Source: Cristatella mucedo (taxonomy: Eukaryota; Bryozoa; Phylactolaemata; Cristatellidae). From it: a DNA stretch of 58,000 nt. Shown piece after piece: positions 42,376 through 54,076 of this stretch (its first letter is position 1; every line of letters starts with the position of its first letter). The notes under the pieces are model-generated. The model was given only the letters and a program-made list of their open reading frames with translations. It was not told where the DNA came from and searched no databases. Location: NCBI GenBank assembly GCA_009760855.2, contig WPIO01000042.1, forward strand, positions 1,707,001-1,765,000. Direction: 5' to 3'. The position numbers were made by a program, and so were the translations under genes.

Positions 42376-42406
42376 TGGTCACGTGCAATGGTCACGTGCA
42401 ATGGTC
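42376..42406. promoter_or_regulatory. Tandem CACGTG E-box pair
   Basis: GGTCACGTGCAATG occurs twice in direct tandem (14-bp unit). CACGTG is the palindromic bHLH site. No gene is assigned to it. Confidence 0.4.
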
Positions 42407-42989
42407 GAGCTTCGCTCGCCGAAGCGGCGCCTCTTCGCCGCCGCCGCTGCGGCGAGCGTAGCTGCTCCAGCAGCAAGCACGATAGCCATCTGCTTTGCTC
42501 TTTGATTTATGTTTTCCTGACGCATCCGGGTGCGATGTTCCTCGACCTTTCGCGGCGGGCTCATTCCGTCGGCCAAATTCACACCGCCTTCGCTGGCGGC
42601 AGCAGTAGGCTTTCGTACGAGGTTTCCTTCGAGGCGAGAGTACACTCTCGTAACTCGGAGCGGTTCCTACTGGTGTGACCACTCTTTAGTAGGAGCTACC
42701 CCTTTTGGCGGGACTATTCAGTTTCAACGAGACGACGCCTCTCTGTCGAACGTTTCGGCGATTACTTCTTCTTCTTGCACTTGCCACTCCCTCCCACCAT
42801 GTTGCCTTGTCTGATAACGAACGAGCACGAAGCATCCGCCGCTTGTAAGGCCGTTGCTAAGGCCGTTGCTAAGGATGTTGAGCAGATAAAAGTAGTAACA
42901 GCACGGTGCCTGAGTAGTACCCTAAGAGACCCTAGTCTCCATCCTGGCGCGCTGCTACTCGCTGCCGGCGATCAAATAATCAAAGGCAA
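42407..42989. other. GC-rich stretch, no gene recognised
   Basis: CpG-rich to about 42660. AAGGCCGTTGCT is tandemly duplicated near 42848-42875. Confidence 0.35.
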
Positions 42990-43275
42990 TGGACATTTTC
43001 TTATGACAGCATTTAGTGAGTCCCTTCGATTTGTCCTTTATGTGCTTATACGTGCTGACAGTGTTGCACGGTGGCACTTACCACATTTGCATGCTGACCC
43101 TGTGCATGTCACCCCTAATCGTGTTATTCTTGTTGCTTATCGAGCACAATACCGCTCACCACCATTCGATCGTGTTTCCTTTGCAGCAAATGTAGAGTGC
43201 CTAAAAAGAGATTGAGTTCTCTGAGGCCACTTTATCAAGCGTATCATTATTAATATTATTGTTAATATTATTAAT
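42990..43275 (+). mobile_element. LINE 3' end
   Basis: GACAGCATTTAGTGAGTCCC, CCACATTTGCATGCTGACCC, AGAGTGCCTAAAAAGAGATT, GAGTTCTCTGAGGCCACTTT, then an ATT/AAT tail. Confidence 0.9.
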
Positions 43276-44654
43276 GGAAAGGATGCGTCTCGAGAGCTGA
43301 GAATTATAAGATGCAGGTATTGACCGTCGACAGCCAGATGCGAGTCCCGGTCTTTCGCTGCACGCTGAGCGAGCGAGCGGGTGCGTTGGACGAGTACGGG
43401 AGGTCGTACGTACGTAGGCTGTAAGTGCAAGTGAATGAAATGAAGAAAGCAAGCCCGACGGATGATCGACGATCTAGAAATTGATTCGATGCTTGATAGA
43501 GAGCTGGCAAAGTTCTGCGATTGCGCCACGCCATTGGCGATAGACCGGACTGCGGCCGCTGAGCGCTGGCCAGGAGTCTTGTTCGAAGAGAAATCGCACT
43601 AATCTAGACGCGATCTTACACAGGTGTGAACTTATTTGGCTATCGCGATCGTATCCAAAAAGGCGCTGACTTCGGCCACCTTCCTTTAGTCGAAGCACCG
43701 ACTTGAAAGTGGAGGCAATGCCCACATCTTACGGCAAGTCGTTTTGGAATAGGACGCCTAGATTACTCGAGGAGAGAGGACACTACGGGAGTGATACTAG
43801 CGCTGTTTAGCTCAATTTTTGGGGTCGCATCTACCAACTTTCTGCTAGCACAAGGTTTTTTCCGCAAGCATCAGTTTGAGCTAATCACCGTACAGATGCA
43901 GTAAGCTAACAGCCAGCCAGGTGAGAATGTCGCCGATGCAGGCTGCACGGGTGCTTTAAGTTAGTCGGACGCAGAGTAAAGCTTGGAAGTCTCGTACGAT
44001 GGGCATCGCGGTATTACGGGCTAATAAATGAAAGCCTAGATTGCGTTTGGCGATGACATCGGCCAGAAAGAGAGCATGCATGGTTAATGAAAAGAGGGAG
44101 GCTTTGTCTGAGACCGAAGGCTTCGGCTGCCCCAGCTTTTAAGGGCTCTCTCGACGACCGATCGACTGGCGCTCACATCAACGCTGTGACATTCTACACT
44201 TCTACATTCTACACTAATTCTTACACACTGAAATTCTACATTCTACACTCGCCTGACCGAGGTCAGACGAGTTTAGCACTGTGCCAGGGATGCCTAAGCG
44301 TGTGGAAAGGCGTGGTGGTCCCCCCCCCCCGCGACTTCCACCGACGACTTTCAGGCGACTCCTGCGAAATTATATCTCCGGCGTTCCAACGGAACTTGCT
44401 GAACGAAGACTTTTTCCAGTTTCTATTTCTCGCCGAATCAGCTGCGAGCGATGATTGGAGCCGCCGCTCGGTCGTCGGCGGAACGCCGACTTTGCATTAA
44501 CTGCCCCTGAGCAGTAACTGAATGGTCAGCCGGATTTCTGTAACCTTAAAATACTTGAGAGATCTCGCGTAGAAAGTGAGACGAGCGATTCCTATGCCTC
44601 TAGACTTATGGGCAGCGATTTGATTATGACTGTATATGATGTATGATTATGTGT
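43276..44654. other. 1.4 kb without a recognised gene
   Basis: Mixed composition, including an ACATTCTACACT repeat (about 44186-44245, several direct copies) and a C10 run at 44321-44330. Plus frame 44087-44500 has no known motif. Confidence 0.35.
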
Positions 44655-44806
44655 GCAACGATATTATTTTATGACTCATGATCTGGCCAGTATCTAAGGT
44701 TTTCTATGCAGCATCTGCAAAGTGCCTAGAATGATATCATGTTCTCCGAGGTTGCTATATGAATGCATTATTATTATTATCATTACCATCTTTATTATTA
44801 TCATAA
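44655..44806 (+). mobile_element. LINE 3' tail, worn
   Basis: CAGCATCTGCAAAGTGCCTA, ATGTTCTCCGAGGTTGCTAT, then (ATT)n with breaks. Confidence 0.75.
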
Positions 44807-44944
44807 AGGCATCAGCCTGACAGTTTCCTTAGTCAGAGCCATGGTTTACCGGTCGGTGAGTCACAGCTCATCCTGCCACCCTCATAGTTTGCTTGCTCAC
44901 TTCCTGCTTGCTGTGCAGACTGCTGGTGGTCTAGACAGGATGAA

Positions 44945-47469
44945 GCATACAACTCATGCAACTGCACTTTGTCATCACCAATTATTACCAAATCCTGCTT
45001 ATCTGACCACATGCAGATCTCTTTCAATCTACAGCGTGTGCCCACTTCCTCCTCTAAAATAACCTGTGAATCGCGAAACCTCAAGACCCTTGACATCGAT
45101 GCTGTCCGTGCGAGAATATCTGCTTCGCCTCTGCTGTTCAGTCCTCCCTCCGATCTGTCATCATTGGTAGATTGCTACAACACGACACTAGCTGACACGC
45201 TCGACGAGTTTGTACCTCTGACAAAGTGCACTTTGCTTTCTCTCCCAGACGGCCTATGGTTTACCACAGACGTTAAACTAGCCAGGTATACTAAGCGAAA
45301 GCTTGAAAAATTATACAAAAGATCGTAACTGACTGTCCATCTACAGGCATATGAAGACTACTGTAGGTCGTACCAATCGATCCTAGCAAAGGCAAAGTCT
45401 AGCATCTGTAAAAAAATTGTTGAATCACAGATGCACAATCCAAAAATGCTGATGTCGACGATCAACCATGACCTCGACCACTCCCAGATTAGCTCCTTAC
45501 CTGATGATCCTTGTGATGATCTAGCCGATCGCTTCTCTCGATTCTTTGTGCAGAAGATAGACAAGATCAGGGAGTCCATCCCTGCGATGACAACACCCCC
45601 CCCCCCCCAGTAAAGCTGTTCCCCGATTCCTGGCTGCACCTCAATGTCTGCATTTAAGCAGGTCACTAGTGATCTCGTCCTGAAGTTCATATCCCAATCA
45701 AAGAAGACAACAAGTCTTCCGGACCCTGTTCCCACTGTCCTGCTCCTACGCTGCATTGATCTATTGCTACCTTGCATAACCAACATCATTTCAGTCATTA
45801 GCCTTAGGTCATGTCCCAGCACCTTCAAAAAGGCTGTAGTCAGGCCACTTCTCAAGAAAGCGACACTAGACCAAGAAAATTTGTGCAACTACCACCCAGT
45901 CTTCCTTCTACCATTCCTATCAAAGACACTGGAACGGGTCGTGGCTGACCAGCTGAACTCATATATTGAAACTTCAAACCTTGCTAGTAAGTTCCAGTCT
46001 GGCTTTAGGGCTAATTATTTCACAGAGTCAGCATTGCTTAGGGTGTACAACAACCTACTTAGGAATGCAGACATAGGTAGAGTGTCTCTGCTTGTTTTGC
46101 TCGATCTTTCGGCAGCTTTTGATACTATCGGTCACAAAGTTCTTCTAGAGCCCCTCTAATCTCGCCTAGGCATCACTGGCACTGCTCTGCAATGGTTCAG
46201 GTCCTATCTCAGTGGGAGACTCCAGAGTATTGGAGTGAATGGACAAAGATCATCCGAGGTACCTCTGAAATATGGATTACCTCCGGGCTCCGTGCTAGGT
46301 CCGGTTCTTTTCATGGTTTACACTCTTCCTCTGGCTGATGTGATTGCCAAGCACAATCTAGGCTTTTACATCTAAGCGGATGACACTCGGTTGTACGTTT
46401 GCTTTGACCCCTCCGAGCCTTCGAGCACCTCAAATTCTCTCAACTCACTTGCTGCATGTATTGATGAAATCCGCACATGAATGGCAGCAAATTTTCCAAA
46501 ACTAAACGATGATAAAGACTAACTTACTATTTATGGGAACACCTAGTGTGGTTCAGAAATTGGAAAGGCTGACGCTCAAAATTGGCTCTGCCAGCATATC
46601 TCCCGTTGAATCAGCTCAAAATCCAGGTGTCACGTTCCAAAGTGGCCTCTCGTTAGCCAACCACATCAGCTCCACAATCAAGTCTGCCAACTTTCAGATA
46701 CATAAAATTGCTTAAATTCGGGCTTGTTTAGATAAGGATACCACGACTAAGTTGGTCCTTGCATTTGAGACATCCCGTCTTGACGTCTGTAACTCACTGC
46801 TTGCTGGTCTACCGGTATGCTCAATCATACGATTACAGCCGGTGCAAAACTCTGCAGCTAGGCTTGTCTGTCGTGAGCGTCGCAGTTGCCAAACCACACC
46901 ACTTCTCGCCGCCCTGCACTGGCTCCCTGTCAAGTAACGGATATACTTCAAGGTTTTGTTGCTCACTTTCAGGTCACTTCCTTCTTTGACTCCAGCCTAT
47001 CTTTCAGATCTACTCCCCCACCAGGCCAAGCATCGTACCACCCGCTTTTCTGAGTCCAACAGTTTACCTATACCACATACAAACCTCAAATCCTTTGGAG
47101 ACCGTGCATTTAGTTCGTATGCTCCCAAAGCCTGGAACTCACACCCGACTTGCGTCAGAACATCCCCTGACTTGACCACATTTAAAAAGAACTTAAAAAC
47201 ACCTATTTAGGACAGCATCTAGTCGGTCCCTGTGATTCGTTCTTCGTGTGCTTATGCATGGTGATACTGTGCATGCTGCCACTAACCACATTTGCATGCT
47301 AACCCTGTGCATGTCACCCTTAATCACGTTACTCATTTTGTTTATTTATCAAGCATGATAATAATCACCATTCAATTTCGTTTCCCTTTGCAGCAAATGC
47401 AAAGCGCCTAGAAATAGATTGAGCTCTCTGAGGGTGCTTTATCAAGTGCATTATTTTATTTTTATTATT
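44945..47469 (+). pseudogene. Long 5'-truncated LINE with endonuclease end and RT, dead
   Basis: Begins at the equivalent of 13139 and continues to the ATT tail, 2.5 kb. Stops and frameshifts: TAA after KRS at 45328, C14 expansion at 45596-45609, TAA at 46157, TAA just before ADD at 46374, and others. RT blocks NYHPVFLLPF, LLDLSAAFDT and the C-terminal SFGDRAFSSYAPKAWNS remain readable. Confidence 0.93.
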
Positions 47470-47780
47470 AAGTCCAGCTTTCAGCAGTCTGGCTGACGCT
47501 CATTTGATTGCCTCCGGTTACGTGTCCGCTCGAAAATCATAGCTGGTACGATCTTGGCGAGTTGTGTTGGCTGATGCTTTCAGCCGGGGTTCATTTCTTG
47601 CCAGCACGTACACATATCCTTTCGCCGGTAACTACTAGTCCCTGGACAGTCTCTTCCCGAGCCGTCTCTCTGCCACTCTGCAGATAGACTCTGGCAGATT
47701 ACCGAAGGTGCTGCCAAGCTAGGAAGCTTGCTCACCGAGAATCTATCGGGTCTTGAATCGACGACCCTGGAGCGAAGTGG
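47469..47780. repeat. Unnamed dispersed repeat, copy 2
   Basis: Partner of 11190-11495. As in the first copy, it sits next to LINE material. Minus frame 47867-47580 begins near a GILEPV, which is seen in some Gypsy RTs, but the rest does not match. Confidence 0.55.
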
Positions 47781-48029
47781 CTGGAGTAGGAATTCCGTTT
47801 CCAATGGACAAGTTCCTCTGGTGGGCAGGACTGGCTCAAGGATGCCGTCGGTGTAAAAATTCGTCACTGTTGACTTTGCTGTCTAAAATAAACCTCTCCG
47901 CCAGTCCATGGCTGTAAAGATAACATGGACCAGAGGCAGAGCCCTCAACTGTGTACTCATACCCATACCCACGCCAGTACACCACTGTTACCGGTCGGCG
48001 TGGGTGGCGTCTGTGATGTTATGGGCGGT

Positions 48030-49250
48030 CGTGGGTGGGTATTGGCCTGCCTTACTAAAAATTTCACTTAGGACTGCCTTTAGGCGTTCAAACGCCCGAG
48101 TCTGCCCGCACTTCTTGCGGAGTCAAAGGCGGAGTTTTTCGCTAAGTCATCGGCCGAGTTTCGGGCACGTCAACCAGATTCGGGGTTGGTACGACAGGCT
48201 TCCAAAGATCACATCAAAATTGCCAAATGCCTCCGAAACACAATGAACGTCGACGCCACCACGATCATTGAGTTCTGAATCACCGCTGAAGAAGAATCCG
48301 CAGGCTGATGGGTAGACACCTCCATATGTGCTCCGAGAGAGCGTCTCTGGCAACAACAATGCGGTCTTGGTATGGGTGTGGGTATGGGTGGTTAGGCAAT
48401 GGCAATGGCAATGGGTGGGCAGGGCCGGCTGGCCTTAGCAATTGTTGCTCATGGATACCAGCCCAAATGGCAATTGAGGGCTCTGGCAAGCAATCCGAAC
48501 ATACTGACGAGCAGTAAAGTCTCGAAACATGGTAGCCGTGGCCGTGGGCCATTGTCGCTCACTAATTCCTCAGGGACCCCGAATTTTGCGAATAGCAAAT
48601 AGAACTTGTTCAAGACGCTCTTTGTGGACACTAGAGAGAGTTTATCTAGAGTGACTCATTTGCTGCAATAATTGACATTCAACATAAGGGCATCCATCGA
48701 AGTGGAATGGATCAACAGCCCGCTTCTGGTACGGGTGTTGCCGGGCTACATGCACCACAGAGGTCATTGGCCGTTTGGCGTTTTTTTAACATTTCCTGCA
48801 AGCTACCACCAAGTCCTCTATGGCCCAAACGTAGCCAGGCCAGTAAAACAAAGTTTGGACAAGCACGGTAGTTTGGACCATATTAAATGGCATTCACAAA
48901 GATGCTGCACAGCCTGTCGGCGAAATGGCCGAGTTATGGCTACATATTCACCTTTGACGATCGGACCACTTTAGTTTGACAAATCACGCCGAACTCTCCA
49001 ATAAAGCTTCTAATGAGCAGGCAGCTGTCGGCATCTGTCTGGCCATCTCATCTCAAGGAAAGGAAGCAGTGCTCGAATTGCTGTGTCGGCCGATGTTGCT
49101 GTCTGCAGCCTTTTCGTTGATCGCATGCCTGTATGGTCTGCTGAATAATGGTAGCAATCTGCTTCATCTAGCCACGCATGGTCTGTGCACAGACATTTGG
49201 ATGGGACCTTGGGGATAGCAGAGGCACTCGTCATAGCTGAGTGCCTCAAC
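48030..49250 (-). pseudogene. Ty3/Gypsy-type pol relic (integrase and RNase H pieces)
   Basis: Minus strand, about 49060-48790: GPIVKGEYVAITRPFRRQAV, then HL and, after one frameshift, FYWPGYVWAIEDLVVACRKC, the HHCC integrase zinc-finger region. About 48600-48540: LLFAKFGVPEELVSDNGP of the integrase core. About 48230-48050: FGSLSYQPRI then RAFERLKAVLSE, as at the RT/RNase H junction. Many stops. The RT/RNase H piece is downstream of the integrase, opposite to the usual pol order, so at least two fragments or a rearrangement are present. Confidence 0.7.
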
Positions 49251-49361
49251 TATGACGAGCTCCTTTCCAGGCTTAGGGACTGAGCTGAAGTGTTATCGCA
49301 GGCAGCGAAGTTTCATCCACTGCAATCGGTGAGACCTCGGCAGTGGGCTTCTTGAGCATGC
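49251..49361. other. Short spacer
   Basis: No feature recognised between the Gypsy relic and the LINE tail. Confidence 0.3.
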
Positions 49362-51080
49362 CAAGTAATAATAATAATAATACACGTGATTAGGCGCCCT
49401 CAGAGAACTCAATCTCTTTATGGGTGCTTTACATTTGTTTCAGAGGAGTGATTTGTGGTCGCTTTTAACTACGATGCTCCACCGAAACCTATAATGGTGA
49501 AAATGTTAACAGCCACGTTCATTAGACAGCTATCGTCTGCTTTTTTATTTTGGCCTATTTTTTCTGAACCGGAATCAAAGTTCAAGAAGCATACGAGACA
49601 GATCACTGGTTTTGCATTAATACCGCATCAAGGCCATGCTAAGAGGCATATGCCGACAGTGAAATGGCACTTTATCTCTCACTGAGGAGCATAAATCACC
49701 AGGCATTTCATTTCGTGAAAAGGCATCGGATTGGTTTTTGTCCTAGCATCACACAGTCTCTTCCTGTGTCGTGACGTAAAGCTGTAGATGCATAAGCTAA
49801 CTTAGAGCCATATCTGGCTAGCTCTCGTATGTCTGTCCTAACTCCGCGAAGCCCCAAAGACAAGTGTGTGACACGCAGGTGATTTTTCTATCGCTCACTC
49901 AAAGCTAAACGTCTTTCGGCACGCATGTGTTAGGCAGCAGACTTCATCTCAGGTGACGATGAGAACATAAAAAGCGTAGCTGAGTCAGCAGAGCGTTTGA
50001 GATAGAGAGTACCGTGTAAGTACTTCTCAGCTCTGGGCGGCTGGAAAAGATGTGCCGCAGTCGGCAGCAGGAGAGTAAATGTCGTTGCCTGCCTAAGAAT
50101 TTTTGGAGCGAGTTCCAATATCTATGATCTGCAGAGGAAAATCGTCTGTCGCCAACGGCCTTTAGGAGTGGATCAGAGATCAGAGAGTCCATGCCCAAGG
50201 TCAGCCCCAATCTTAAAGCGCAGCAAGGGACATGCTGGCTTGTAGCCCATTGAGGACCAGAAGGGGAAGGGCACACGAAGAGGCTGCAACTGGAGCTGCT
50301 GGGTTCAGCTGGGCTTATGACAGAGCCAAGTCATGGCCTTGGCCTTGTGGGTCAGCATAATGACTTCACTCTGCATCCGTTGTTCAACTGGAAGCCATCC
50401 AAGCTATTGCAGAAGAGTAGACGCATGGCTGAACCTGTTATTTGTTGACCAGCCTTACAGCCACATTCGTCATCAGCCGAAGCCGCCTAATGGCTTTTTT
50501 AAGTAAGCCATACCGATAGGAGTTCCGGTAGTCTAGCCTGGACTGAACAAGGGAGCTAGATTAATCTTTTTGCAGCCGATAGACAATCCCTAATCTTAGA
50601 TTCGATTGGAACCACGCCACAGTGCCTCGTCTTCGAGACCGATCGCTTTTCTTCCTCATTCAAATACTGTCATTATCAATGGTGTCAAAGGTAGCTGATA
50701 GGTCCAGCAGCACCAGGGAAGTCTAATTCCTCCTTTCTTTGCCGGCTAGGATTACGTTGATTACGTGGAGGAGCGAATTTTTTCAGTGAAGCGCTGTCAC
50801 TTACACTGCGACTGAAATCTTTCTACTCCTTTCACTCTTTACTACAAGATGCTTAGTGACGATCTTTCAAAAATCCGTGACAGAAAAGAAAAAGAGAAAC
50901 CAGGCGCTAGTTTGCTAGATCCTCCGAATCTATCCCAGTCGTTTTGCATAGTGATCAAACGATGGTTTTGGTCAAACGATGGCCGTTTTGAAGTACTCGG
51001 GAACAACCCCGTCGCTTAGAGAAACATTAAAAATCTTATTTAAGGCTGGACTAAGTTTTGTTTGCCAGAGAAGTACACCG
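49362..51080 (-). pseudogene. Old LINE of a second lineage, decayed
   Basis: Tail at 49362-49447 (GCGCCCTCAGAGAACTCAAT on the plus strand). Minus strand coding traces: LNKIFNVSLSDGVVPEYFKT (about 51060), VLLDLSATFDTIDN (about 50715), LDYRNSYRYGLLKKAIRRL (about 50545), GDRRFSSADHRYWNSLQKF (about 50150). These follow RT and C-terminal order with internal deletions (YADD block absent). Whether the tail and body belong to one insertion is inferred. Confidence 0.7.
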
Positions 51081-51480
51081 CAGAGATGAAGCTATAGGGT
51101 CTTCATGAGGAGAGCGCTAACAATTAGCCATCCCTCGCAGTCTCACGAAATCGACTTTTGATAGAGGCACCGTAAAGTATTTTATCTTGGCCTCTACTTT
51201 GGCAGGGACCCGCCGTAGGCCCCTGACCAACAAGATAAATCGTATACCCTCTCAATAGAAAGTCATCAATGTAGGAATGAGCCCCACTGACGTCCGCTTA
51301 ATAATTTGCAAACATTCTATTAAACACTTCGGGGCTGAAGCATTACCGAATCACAAGCACAAAATCAAAAGCAAAAAGACAGTGTGACAATCATATTTAG
51401 AAGGCTGCCGACCTTATTGAGGGCCACCGGCATTATCTTAAATACTTCATCCAGTGTACTGAATTGCCTGTAGCAAGCTA
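51081..51480. other. No feature recognised
   Basis: Unique spacer between a LINE relic and a SINE-1. Confidence 0.35.
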
Positions 51481-51642
51481 AGCGTCTTAGATCTAATCGC
51501 TTCGGAGGTTAGATGCTCTTCATGACCGAGTTCATTGGTTCAAATCTTTCAGTGGGCTGTCCTTTCTTGCCAAATGCAAACGGCGGCTACAGCTGTTAAG
51601 GCTCTTCCACTGCTGTAAAAATAAGGCTGTTAAAACAACTAA
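51481..51642 (+). mobile_element. SINE-1 copy, worn
   Basis: TTGGTTCAAATCTTTCAGTG (box B region), AAATGCAAACGGCGGCTACA, TAAGGCTCTTCCACTGCTGT, end GGCTGTTAAAACAACTA. Confidence 0.7.
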
Positions 51643-51807
51643 GATTTGTTTGTCATCTCAGGCGGATAGAGCAGATAATGATCGCGTTCTATCGCATCAT
51701 TTAGTGGACTTGGGTCGATGCATACATAGGCTTTTCTGTGCGAGGCGACGTGACTAATGCAATTGGGCTGACCCGCTCTGAGGCCTCGGTAGCTTTTTAA
51801 GTATAAA

Positions 51808-51905
51808 ATGATTATAGTAATAAGTAAGAATAGATTTTTTATAGCACCCGCAGAGAACTCAATCTCTTTCTAGGCATTTTACATTGGCTGCAAAGGAAGC
51901 CTGTA
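51808..51905 (-). mobile_element. LINE 3' tail
   Basis: Plus strand: AATAAGTAAGAATAGATT, TAGCACCCGCAGAGAACTCA, ATCTCTTTCTAGGCATTTTA, CATTGGCTGCAAAGG. Confidence 0.8.
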
Positions 51906-52917
51906 TCCCGTCCTTCACCAGTGTATCCAAGTGGTTTTTTAAACCGGTCCCTGAATACCTGAAAGAGATGCGAGGCGCTGCCAGCGATGACCGGCTGCGT
52001 ATCCGGGTGCAACTTGATTTTGTATTCGTGACGTAGGCGTCCCAACCGATTGAAGACAGAAGGGGGAAGAAAATGTATTCATCGGCTTGCACAGCATGGA
52101 GTTGCGACCTACATTTCGCTGAGTCCTTGATTATGCCCAACTTTCCGAGGCCTCGGAGAGTCTAGGACTGCTGGCACGTCTTCTTTTACGACCGTAAATG
52201 GCTGCTGTCGCCATTTGCACAGGACAGGGAGCTCACCGTGAGTCCAAACTGACAGAGCCGTGCTCCCACCAAGTTTTACCATCGTCGTCGTGGGTGCGAC
52301 ATCGTGCCAGCAGCAACACGAAGCACTCAACATGGCATCGTCAGAGGCTCCGGTGGATCAGTACGCACTTTAAAGTCACGGCCAAGGACTCTCTGATTAC
52401 TAGCTCAAGTCGAGGCTCGGTCTGTAAGACACGTACAGCAAAGTGAGAACGTTTTTAAATATTCAGACTCTCTAGTCGCTGCAGCAATAGTCGCTGTGTC
52501 CATTACTGCAGAGTGGACACAGCGAGTCCACTGCAGAGTGAAGTGCCCTTTGGAAAACAGCAGCGAAACGTTTCCTCGCTCCACACAGCTTCCAGCTTTT
52601 TTTCCAAGTCTGGACACTCCCTGGGTGCATGCTTAATCTCATAGTAACTACGTCGGCGCCTCTCCGCACCGCGACTCGCTGTGGTGGCATTCAGCGAGCT
52701 GGTATTCGGCCGAGAATGTTCTGAACGAGCTGCTACAAACGGTGAAATTAAACTCGTGCGTTTTAGCCAGTGAGCCTTACTTCTTGGGGCCGACATACGC
52801 TCTGCGCTTGAGCGAGAGTCAGCCTGCTCTGCGACAGGACCGGAGCAATTCTCGTTCTGTGTCCGCAAGAATACTGATGTCAACCGATGACGAAGAACGT
52901 TGGGGCCTCTGACGGGA
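51906..52917. other. 1 kb without a recognised gene; one stem-loop
   Basis: Holds the inverted repeat at 52492-52526. Minus frame 52883-52503 (126 codons; RSYYEIKHAPRECPDLEKK) is protein-like but unplaced. Confidence 0.35.
52492..52526. repeat. Perfect 12-bp inverted repeat
   Basis: TCGCTGTGTCCA and TGGACACAGCGA with an 11-bp loop. Confidence 0.9.
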
Positions 52918-53649
<732 letters not shown>

Positions 53650-54076
53650 CCGGCTCGCTGCGGCGGCACCGGCTCACTGTGGTGGCATCGGCTCGCTGTG
53701 GCGGCTTCGGCTCGCTGTGGCGGCATCGGCTCGCTGTGGCGGCATCGGCTCGCTGTGGCGGCATCGGCTCGCTGTGGCGGCATCGGCTCGCTGTGGCGGC
53801 ATCGGCTCGCTGTGGCGGCATCGGCTCGCTGTGGCGGCATCGGCTCGCTGTGGCGGCATCGGCTCGCTGTGGCGGCATCGGCTCGCTGTGGCGGCACAGG
53901 CTCGCTGTGGCGGCACAAGCTCGCTGTGGCGGCACAGGCTCGGTGTGGCGGCAGCATCGGCTCGCTGCGGCAGCAGTATAGGCTCGCTGTGGCGGCACAG
54001 GCTCGCTGTGGCGGCGGCAGCATCGGCTCGCTGTGGCGGCAGCATCGGCTCGCTGTGGCGGCAGTATCGGCTCGCT
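53650..54076. repeat. 19-bp minisatellite, about 22 units
   Basis: Unit GGCATCGGCTCGCTGTGGC, near-identical from 53700 to 53890, more variable (AGG, AAG, extra GGC/AGC triplets) at both ends. As 19 is not a multiple of 3 and no frame has a stop, all frames on both strands stay open across the array. Minus frame 54310-53609 carries it into TPELWRLLHSHRF and TYLNALKWLWNSGG upstream, which is protein-like but unproven. Confidence 0.95.

Noticed and set aside
47580-47867. GILEPV as the start of a Gypsy RT
   Set aside because: The following residues do not match RT, and the region overlaps an unnamed repeat.
53650-54076. CRISPR array
   Set aside because: Units are contiguous with no unique spacers, and the genome is eukaryotic; this is a minisatellite.
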